Below are positions 7,070-11,902 of a stretch of 11,902 bases of DNA, piece after piece. Position numbers and translations under genes: made by a program. Position 1 is the first letter of the stretch. Each line of letters starts with the position of its first letter. The stretch spans positions 1 through 11,902 of the forward strand of contig CAZKMM010000081.1 in the NCBI GenBank assembly GCA_964553915.1, given 5' to 3'. Source of the stretch: CAZKMM01 sp964553915 (lineage in GTDB: Bacteria; RBG-13-61-14; DRUE01). The notes under the pieces were generated by a model. That model searched no databases, was not told the origin of the DNA, and saw only the letters and a program-made list of their open reading frames with translations.

Positions 7070-7743
7070 TTTTCCAGCTCCTGAGCAATCTCTTCTGCCA
7101 GTTTCAGGTCAAAAGGGGTGGTAATTTTGATATTGGTTTCTTCTCCTTCCACCAGAAAGACCTCTTCTCCGAGCCATTCCACCAGCCCGGCATCATCTGT
7201 AGTGTAAAAGCCGAGGTTTTGTGCCCGCTGATGAGCCCGGAGGATTATCTCCCGGGCAAATCCCTGAGGGGTCTGGATTAAAAATAATTGCTTCCGGTCA
7301 ATGGTTGCCAGAATTCTTCCGCTCCTCTTCTCTACCTCTTTGACCGTCTCTTTTAATGGGATACCCGGCACTGCGGAGCCATATTTCTCCACACCCTCAA
7401 TCACCCGCTCAATCAATTCCCGGCTGGGAAAAGGACGCACCCCATCGTGGATTAAAATCAGCTTTGCCTGAGGAGAGGTTGCTTTTAAACCAGAAAAAAC
7501 TGAATCCTGACGATGATTACCTCCAGCAACCAGCTTCAATTCTTTTTGAGAAAGGATTTCTCTGGCTTTTTCCATAAACTCTTCTGGCACCACCACCACC
7601 AGTTCGCTGATTTTCGGGCAAGCCCAGATTCGCTCCACTGCCCAGAGGAGTATTGGCTTGCCCCGCACCTCAATAAACTGCTTGGGAAGGGGAGAGCCAA
7701 ATCGCTCCCCTCTTCCCCCAGCAGTAATCACCGCACTAATCAT
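7066..7743 (-). CDS. ispD: 2-C-methyl-D-erythritol 4-phosphate cytidylyltransferase
   Basis: IspD transfers CMP from CTP to methylerythritol phosphate in the MEP pathway. The 225-residue length is typical. The nucleotide-binding N-terminus AVITAGGRGERF (4-15) is followed by PKQF (Lys21), GGNHRQDSVFSGL (74-86), HDGVRPF (99-105), TPQGF (158-162), TDDAGLVE (182-189) and NIKITTPFDL (204-213), all expected active-site segments. It is the first gene of the minus-strand operon. No SD precedes the ATG at 7743. Instead a -10-like TAAAAT ends seven bases upstream, so the mRNA may start at or next to the ATG. IspE, which acts between IspD and IspF, is not in the window. Confidence 0.97.
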   Translation of the reverse strand: MISAVITAGGRGERFGSPLPKQFIEVRGKPILLWAVERIWACPKISELVVVVPEEFMEKAREILSQKELKLVAGGNHRQDSVFSGLKATSPQAKLILIHDGVRPFPSRELIERVIEGVEKYGSAVPGIPLKETVKEVEKRSGRILATIDRKQLFLIQTPQGFAREIILRAHQRAQNLGFYTTDDAGLVEWLGEEVFLVEGEETNIKITTPFDLKLAEEIAQELEK

Positions 7744-7750
7744 TGGATAA

Positions 7751-7779
7751 ATTTTAACATTTCAAAAATGAAATATCTA
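7751..7779 (-). promoter_or_regulatory. Putative leaderless promoter of the ispD operon
   Basis: Read on the minus strand, TAGATA (7779-7774, four of six to TTGACA) and TAAAAT (7756-7751, five of six to TATAAT) are separated by 17 bp. Transcription would start at about 7744-7743, which is the A of the ispD start codon. No SD is present between this promoter and the ATG. Confidence 0.5.
7759..7774. repeat. Small inverted repeat in the ispD promoter spacer
   Basis: ATTTCA-AAAA-TGAAAT is a perfect 6-bp inverted repeat with a 4-base centre. It fills the spacer of the proposed ispD promoter, a place where a repressor could act. It is AT-rich and short, so chance occurrence is possible. Confidence 0.35.
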
Positions 7780-7788
7780 GCTTTTTGC

Positions 7789-7800
7789 TTTTTTAAAAAA
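7789..7800. promoter_or_regulatory. T6A6 tract centred between divergent promoters
   Basis: Six T followed by six A form a perfect 12-bp palindrome. Its midpoint (7794.5) is almost exactly halfway between the predicted starts of ispD (about 7743) and the GT9 gene (about 7848). It falls at roughly -46 to -59 of both, the usual location of an UP element contacted by the RNA polymerase alpha subunits. Confidence 0.4.
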
Positions 7801-7811
7801 TACCTTCAGGA

Positions 7812-7840
7812 TTGGTAAAGAAATCTCTGGCTGATAAAAT
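7812..7840 (+). promoter_or_regulatory. Putative leaderless promoter of the GT9 gene
   Basis: TTGGTA (7812-7817, four of six to TTGACA) and TAAAAT (7835-7840, five of six to TATAAT) are separated by 17 bp. The predicted start is about 7847-7849, at the ATG of the glycosyltransferase gene (7849). No SD is found upstream of that ATG. Confidence 0.5.
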
Positions 7841-7848
7841 TAAAAACA

Positions 7849-8883
7849 ATGAAGCAGTTTGAAAAAGAATTTCCCAAAAGAATCCTGGTAATTCAACTCC
7901 GCCAGCTGGGAGATGTGCTTTTAACCACTCCTTCGCTACGGGCATTAAGGAGCAGATTTCCTTCCAGCATCATTGCCTTTTTAGTGGATTCAGCTTTTGA
8001 GCCTCTTTTGAGGTTTAACCCGGACCTGGACTTGATTCTGGCAAGAGAGCCGGGAGAAAAATTTGAGGCAATAAAAACTCTGAGGCAAGTAAGAAGCTTT
8101 GCTCCTGATTTGGTGATTGACTATCTGGCAAATCCCAGAACCACTTTGCTTTCAGTGTGCTCCGGAGCAAATCTCACCATTTCCTATGCCAATAAAAGGC
8201 GGGCAAGATTTTACAAACGGGCGGTGGTCCCAGAGGGAAGCTATGTTGCCCAGGAAAAGCTTTCACTTTTAGCTCCTTTGGGAATTGACTGGAAAAGCCA
8301 GAGCCTGGATTTGGTTTTCAATTTTCCTGCCCGGGCAAAAGTAAGGGTGGAGAAAATTTTGGAGCGATTTGAGACAAGCGGAGAAGATTTTATTGTGGTT
8401 ATAGACCTTTTTCACAAGCGACCTGCCCGGCAGTGGGCTCCGGAGAATTTTCTGGAAATAGCAGACCGGCTGAAAGAGGAGTTTCAGGCAAAGGTAATTA
8501 TTACCTGCCTGGATGAGAATCGGAGCCGGGCAGAGAAGCTTTTAAGAGATAGAAAATCTGCTCACTATCTTGCTCCCAGCCTGAGCCTTTTTGAACTGGG
8601 AGCTTTAATTTCCCGGGCGAATTTATTTCTGGGAGGAGATGCAGGAGCCAAGCATATTGCGGTGAGCCAGAATACTCCCAGCTTTACCATTCTGGGTCCC
8701 AGCGGGGAGCAATGGACTCCACCTTCTTACCTTCATCAGACAATTTTTCTTAATCTGGATTGCCGACCCTGTTCTCATCATATCTGCCCCAAGCCGGACC
8801 ATCCCTGTATGAGCCAGCTTTCTCCAGATTTAGTCTGGGAGAGATTAAAAGAATTTATCTTCCAGATAAAAGCCAGAAATTAA
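7849..8883 (+). CDS. GT9 family glycosyltransferase (heptosyltransferase-like)
   Basis: The 344-residue protein resembles ADP-heptose:LPS heptosyltransferases (WaaC/WaaF/WaaQ type, GT-B fold), which act at the inner face of the cytoplasmic membrane during LPS core synthesis. The N-terminus RILVIQLRQLGDVLLTTPSLRAL (11-33) carries the conserved Asp22 after LG. The C-terminal nucleotide-sugar half shows KRPARQWAPENFLEIA (190-205), LGGDAGAKHIA (261-271, a variant of the usual G-x-DTG-x-x-H loop) and LGPSGEQWTPP (282-292). The tail DCRPCSHHICPKPDHPCM (304-321) has the Cys cluster common in this family. No membrane helix is seen. The acceptor sugar cannot be told from sequence, and no other LPS genes are nearby. 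The ATG at 7849 is the only sensible start and has no SD (see the proposed leaderless promoter). Confidence 0.93.
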   Translation: MKQFEKEFPKRILVIQLRQLGDVLLTTPSLRALRSRFPSSIIAFLVDSAFEPLLRFNPDLDLILAREPGEKFEAIKTLRQVRSFAPDLVIDYLANPRTTLLSVCSGANLTISYANKRRARFYKRAVVPEGSYVAQEKLSLLAPLGIDWKSQSLDLVFNFPARAKVRVEKILERFETSGEDFIVVIDLFHKRPARQWAPENFLEIADRLKEEFQAKVIITCLDENRSRAEKLLRDRKSAHYLAPSLSLFELGALISRANLFLGGDAGAKHIAVSQNTPSFTILGPSGEQWTPPSYLHQTIFLNLDCRPCSHHICPKPDHPCMSQLSPDLVWERLKEFIFQIKARN

Positions 8884-8895
8884 ATACAGGGCAGG

Positions 8896-8924
8896 TTGAA
8901 CCAAAAACAATAAACGCATAAGAT
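8896..8924 (+). promoter_or_regulatory. Putative leaderless promoter of the 507-residue gene
   Basis: TTGAAC (8896-8901) and TAAGAT (8919-8924) are separated by exactly 17 bp, each with four of six consensus matches. The start would fall near 8931, two bases before the ATG at 8933. The 49-bp gap after the GT9 gene contains neither an SD nor a terminator hairpin, so read-through from the GT9 gene is also possible. Confidence 0.4.
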
Positions 8925-8932
8925 AAAATTAA

Positions 8933-10456
8933 ATGGAAGCGATTTTGAAAAAAACTAATTATGAGCGAAAACTTTTCAAGCTCCGGGAGAAATGGCTGGA
9001 ACAGGTAAAGCTGAAAGATAAAAAAGATAAATTATTTGAACTGGAGGTCTGGCTTAAAGGTTTAGACCGGTTTTTTAATCTGGAGAATCTGCCATTAAAC
9101 TCGGAAGAAAATCCCATCCGGATAAATTTCATTGATGAGCTGGCAATTGCCCAGCAGGGTTTTTCCCGGGTGATAGAGTTAAGCCGTCGCTTTTTGGAAG
9201 CAAATGAGAAAAGTTATTATCAATTTCGCTATTATGTAGAAAGCGAGCTTTTGGGAGACCTGGCAAGGAGCCAGATGCTGGAGCAAAGCCTTGCCCAGAA
9301 GAGCCCGGAGGAAAGCCTGATGCTCCTTTATGCCTCCTTTTTGAGCCTGAAGCATCTGGCTCAGGAACTGCTTAAACTCAAAGAGATTGGCTATCCGCTA
9401 TTTTTTCATTTCGGTGCCCTTACCACCCGGGCAATTGTCCGGAATAAATTTTTTAATCCGATTAAGGGGATCTGGTTCCGACCGGAATATGACCGGGTGC
9501 CGAATCCGCTGGTAAGCAGAGCGGTTCGGGGGCTTTTAAGTTCCGAGCTTCGGCGTCGGATTTCTCTGGTGATTTTATCTTTTTATCGACTTCTTCATTA
9601 TTTGGATTTTATAGAGCTTCAAACCGAGGAGCCGGAGCTTTTAAAACCCTCTTTAATCATTTTTGCTTTAATAAATTCTGAAGCTCGGCATTTAATCCGC
9701 TATTTAGAAAAAGATTTTAAAAAAGAATTAAGCCCTTCTCAGGAGAAGCTGGTGGAAGAATTTATCCAGCTGGCTGATATGCTCGGATTCCAGCTGGGAA
9801 TGGAGCTAAAAAAGATTCGTGATTCTGAGCTGGCAGGAGTAAGCAAGGAGACAAATCTTGACCGTCTGAAAACCGGCATTGAAAACAGCAAAGGAATCCT
9901 GGTTAATTTCCTTCAACAGAGCATTGTTCAGCTAACCCAGACTTTAATGCCAAGAGTAAAAGGGGAGGAGATTTTTCCGGATTTTATTTCCAGAAAAAAA
10001 CAATCTCTCCAGCTCCGGGAAGATTTGGCGGTTCTCCATTCCCTGATGAATAAATTTGAGGAAATTACCGAGACCACCGAGGCGGGAGCTTCTCCCCAGA
10101 CTTTTAAAACCTATCTTTTTCTCCAGCAGAAATATGTTAGATATATGGAAGAGAATACGGTCCCATTGATTCGCTATGGAGACCTGGTAGAGTTCCGAAG
10201 ATATTTTAAAAAGCTCTTTTCCCTCAAACCCTCAGACCTGGAGCAAAAAGAGAAGCTGGAAGAATTTAAGATGGAAAGCAAATTTTTTAAGATATTTCTG
10301 GAAACCACTCTTGGGCATATAAATCAGCGAGCAGACTTGCAGAACCTCCCTCCGGACAGGAAAAAAGTAGAAGCAAGATTAAAGGATTTTATCAATCAAC
10401 AGTTAAAATCAAGCAGGGGTGAAAATGGACTGGGAGAAATTAAGGCAGGAGCTTGA
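8933..10456 (+). CDS. Unrecognised all-helical protein, 507 residues
   Basis: I do not recognise this family. The protein is rich in Leu, Glu, Lys and Arg, has no cysteine, no signal peptide and no membrane span, so it is probably a soluble cytosolic helical protein. Charged amphipathic stretches (about 5-45, 255-300 and 435-490) look coiled-coil or helix-bundle forming. The most distinctive part is an aromatic, glycine-containing segment at about 150-200 (GYPLFFHFGALTTRAIVR, then GIWFRPEYDRVPNPLVSRAVRG), which is less helical in character and a likely conserved core. Codon use resembles the neighbours, with no sign of foreign origin. No SD precedes the ATG at 8933. The end overlaps the acyl-CoA carboxylase gene by 32 bp in another frame, so the two are probably co-transcribed and coupled. 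A functional tie to the carboxylase is inferred from position only. Confidence 0.85.
   Translation: MEAILKKTNYERKLFKLREKWLEQVKLKDKKDKLFELEVWLKGLDRFFNLENLPLNSEENPIRINFIDELAIAQQGFSRVIELSRRFLEANEKSYYQFRYYVESELLGDLARSQMLEQSLAQKSPEESLMLLYASFLSLKHLAQELLKLKEIGYPLFFHFGALTTRAIVRNKFFNPIKGIWFRPEYDRVPNPLVSRAVRGLLSSELRRRISLVILSFYRLLHYLDFIELQTEEPELLKPSLIIFALINSEARHLIRYLEKDFKKELSPSQEKLVEEFIQLADMLGFQLGMELKKIRDSELAGVSKETNLDRLKTGIENSKGILVNFLQQSIVQLTQTLMPRVKGEEIFPDFISRKKQSLQLREDLAVLHSLMNKFEEITETTEAGASPQTFKTYLFLQQKYVRYMEENTVPLIRYGDLVEFRRYFKKLFSLKPSDLEQKEKLEEFKMESKFFKIFLETTLGHINQRADLQNLPPDRKKVEARLKDFINQQLKSSRGENGLGEIKAGA
10415..10421 (+). promoter_or_regulatory. SD for the carboxylase gene inside the upstream CDS
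   Basis: AGGGGTG at 10415-10421 gives a reasonable SD, with the AGGGG core five bases before the ATG at 10425. An in-frame GTG at 10419 overlaps the SD and is therefore a poorer start. The site lies in the last codons of the 507-residue gene, consistent with translational coupling. Confidence 0.65.
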
Positions 10457-11902
10457 AAAAAAGCTTAAAGAAGCGGAGCAGGGCGGGGGAGAGGAGCGGA
10501 TTAAAAAACAGCACGAGCAGGGGAAATTAACTGCCAGGGAGCGGATCGAACTCCTGCTTGACCCGGGAAGTTTTTTAGAGCTGGACAAGCTGGTGGTTCA
10601 CCATTGTCGGGATTTTGGAATGGAGGAAAAGAGATTTCCCGGAGATGGTGCGGTATGCGGGATGGGTCGGGTGCATTCCCGTCCGATTTATGTTTATGCT
10701 CAGGATTTTACGGTTTTGGGAGGAAGTCTCAGCTTTTCTCAGGCAAAAAAGATTTGCAAGCTTTTAGATTTGGCTTTAAAAACCGGGGCTCCTTTCATTG
10801 CCTTGAATGATTCGGGCGGAGCCAGAATTCAGGAAGGAGTTGCCAGTTTGGCTGGTTATGGCGAGATTTTTCTCAGAAACACTCTGGCGAGCGGAGTGAT
10901 TCCCCAGATTTGTGCGATTATGGGACCCTGCGCCGGAGGAGCGGTTTATTCTCCGGGACTGATGGATTTTATTTTAATGGTCAAGCCTACCTCTTATATG
11001 TATATTACTGGACCTGAGGTGGTAAAAAAATCCACCGGGGAAGAAATCACCCATCAAGAGCTCGGCGGAGCAGAGATTCATTCCCGGCTCAGCGGTGTGT
11101 GCGACCTGGTGGCTGAGGATGATAAGCATTGTCTGGAACTGATTCGCAAACTGCTCAGCTACCTCCCCCAGAATAATCAGGAAGACCCCCCGGTTCTGGA
11201 TACTGGTGATGACCCAACCAGAGCGGTGCCCGAGCTTTTTCAGTTAATTCCCACTGAGCCTAATTCTCCCTATGATGTAAAAAAGATTATTGAAGTGATT
11301 TTTGACCGTGAGAGCTTTTTTGAGCTTAAGCCGGATTTTGCTCCCAGTATGGTGATTGGCTTTGCTCGGTTAGGGGGCTATGTGGTGGGAGTGGTGGCAA
11401 ATCAGCCAGCTCATCAAGCTGGAGTGATAGATTCCCGCTCTGCCCGAAAAGGAGCCAGGTTCGTGAGATTCTGTGATGCTTTTAACATTCCGATTATCAC
11501 ATTGGTGGATGTGCCGGGGTTTATGCCCGGAAGCGCTGAAGAAGCAGAGGGGATTATTCATCACGGGGCTAAATTGATTTTTGCTTATGCGGAGGCAACT
11601 GTGCCCAAGATTACCGTGATTTTGCGCAAGGCTTATGGCGGGGCTTATATTGTGATGGGCTCCAAACATCTTCGGGCAGATTTAAATTTTGCTCTTCCCA
11701 GTGCTGAGATCGCGGTAATGGGACCAGAAGCTGCGATAGATGTGGTATTTCGCAAAGAAATTCAACAGGCTCCAGAGCCAGAAAAAAAACGGCAGGAATT
11801 ACTTTTGGAATACCGGGAAAAATTTGCTCGTCCTTATCAATCCGCGGAGCTGGGATATATTGATGAGGTAATCAGCCCGGAGCTGGTTCGGACACGGCTT
11901 TA
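10425..11902 (+). CDS. Acyl-CoA carboxylase carboxyltransferase (beta) subunit, 3' partial
   Basis: The frame runs 492 codons without a stop to the window edge. Relatives have about 510-520 residues, so only a short C-terminal piece is missing. The family (PccB/AccD5/MmdA type) moves a carboxyl group between carboxybiotin and an acyl-CoA, working with a biotin carboxylase/carrier subunit or, in decarboxylases, with a membrane sodium pump. The N-terminal crotonase-like half contains LNDSGGARIQEGVASLAGYG (127-146) and GPCAGGAVYSPGLMDF (167-182, first oxyanion hole). The C-terminal half contains NQPAHQAGVIDSRSARKGARF (326-346), LVDVPGFMPGS (360-370) and RKAYGGAYIVMGSKHLRAD (401-419, second oxyanion hole). 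After GGAY the specificity position holds Ile409, where propionyl-CoA carboxylase PccB of Streptomyces coelicolor has Asp422. Partner subunits are not in view, so carboxylase versus decarboxylase is undecided. Confidence 0.95.
   Translation, partial: MDWEKLRQELEKKLKEAEQGGGEERIKKQHEQGKLTARERIELLLDPGSFLELDKLVVHHCRDFGMEEKRFPGDGAVCGMGRVHSRPIYVYAQDFTVLGGSLSFSQAKKICKLLDLALKTGAPFIALNDSGGARIQEGVASLAGYGEIFLRNTLASGVIPQICAIMGPCAGGAVYSPGLMDFILMVKPTSYMYITGPEVVKKSTGEEITHQELGGAEIHSRLSGVCDLVAEDDKHCLELIRKLLSYLPQNNQEDPPVLDTGDDPTRAVPELFQLIPTEPNSPYDVKKIIEVIFDRESFFELKPDFAPSMVIGFARLGGYVVGVVANQPAHQAGVIDSRSARKGARFVRFCDAFNIPIITLVDVPGFMPGSAEEAEGIIHHGAKLIFAYAEATVPKITVILRKAYGGAYIVMGSKHLRADLNFALPSAEIAVMGPEAAIDVVFRKEIQQAPEPEKKRQELLLEYREKFARPYQSAELGYIDEVISPELVRTRL

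Larger units (their letters stand above)
1486..7743 (-). other. Seven-gene operon ispD-ispF-gltX-cysS-lipoprotein trio
   Basis: Seven minus-strand genes run without an internal gap larger than 24 bp. ispD/ispF and cysS/CsgG-family junctions are 4-bp ATGA overlaps (7066-7069, 3599-3602), ispF/gltX overlap by 8 bp, and gltX/cysS are 2 bp apart. The lipoprotein genes are spaced by 23 and 24 bp with an SD (weak for the last one) in each gap. The only visible promoter is ahead of ispD. No terminator hairpin is visible at the 3' end, where the last stop is 7 bp from the stop of the convergent gene. Confidence 0.75.

Noticed and set aside
8896..8929. TTGAAC with TAAAAT (8924-8929) as the promoter for the 507-residue gene
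   Set aside because: The spacer would be 22 bp and the start would fall inside the gene. TAAGAT at 8919-8924 gives a 17-bp spacer and a start just before the ATG.
10604..10810. A 68-codon plus-strand open frame
   Set aside because: It lies within the carboxyltransferase gene in another frame. The real frame contains the DSGGARIQEG motif right after it.
11370..11669. A 99-codon minus-strand open frame rich in His
   Set aside because: It is antisense to the highly conserved second half of the carboxyltransferase, and its composition follows from the opposite strand.
1..11902. tRNA, rRNA, CRISPR arrays, insertion sequences, attachment sites, T-box or other riboswitches
   Set aside because: Nearly all of the window is occupied by confident genes. 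The non-coding gaps (at most 105 bp) contain no cloverleaf, no spaced direct repeats, no transposase and no recognisable leader structure.

Overview
This window looks like chromosomal DNA from a diderm (Gram-negative type) bacterium of medium GC content. It encodes outer-membrane-type lipoproteins, a heptosyltransferase-like glycosyltransferase of the LPS kind, the bacterial MEP isoprenoid pathway and bacterial aminoacyl-tRNA synthetases. No taxon marker (rRNA, tRNA) is present. The Cys-rich C-terminal tail of the first gene recalls deltaproteobacterial or uncultured anaerobic lineages, but that is only a hint. There are no signs of phage, insertion sequences, CRISPR or recent transfer, and coding density is very high.

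Layout. (1) Positions 2-499, plus strand: the 3' end of a surface protein with tandem PKD-like domains and a C-terminal membrane tail. (2) 576-1478, plus strand: a crotonase-fold enzyme whose residues point to an enoyl-CoA isomerase rather than a hydratase. It has its own promoter. (3) 1486-7743, minus strand: a tightly packed seven-gene operon, ispD-ispF-gltX-cysS followed by three small lipoproteins (CsgG family, PEGA domain, GNA1162/DUF799 family). Junctions are 4-8 bp overlaps or gaps of at most about 24 bp, and most have a good Shine-Dalgarno sequence (SD). (4) 7744-7848: a compact divergent promoter region. (5) 7849-8883, plus strand: a GT9 family glycosyltransferase. (6) 8933-10456, plus strand: an unrecognised 507-residue, cysteine-free, helical protein. 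(7) 10425 to the window end, plus strand: the beta subunit (carboxyltransferase) of a biotin-dependent acyl-CoA carboxylase, overlapping gene 6 by 32 bp and cut by the window edge close to its natural end.

How the parts work together. The minus-strand operon joins isoprenoid precursor synthesis and two tRNA synthetases to an envelope lipoprotein trio. ispD-ispF-gltX-cysS resembles the arrangement known from Bacillus subtilis, where cysE lies between gltX and cysS. The trio resembles the CsgG/DUF4810/DUF799 lipoprotein cassettes of proteobacteria, but a PEGA protein stands in the DUF4810 slot. The plus-strand carboxylase and crotonase-fold enzyme both act on acyl-CoA thioesters, and the unknown protein is translationally coupled to the carboxylase.

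The most distinctive signal is at the heads of transcription units. ispD, the GT9 gene and the 507-residue gene all lack an SD, and each has a sigma70-like promoter with a 17-bp spacer placed so that transcription would begin within about 0-2 nt of the ATG. This suggests leaderless mRNAs. Operon-internal genes instead mostly carry SDs. The two divergent leaderless promoters are arranged almost symmetrically around a T6A6 tract.
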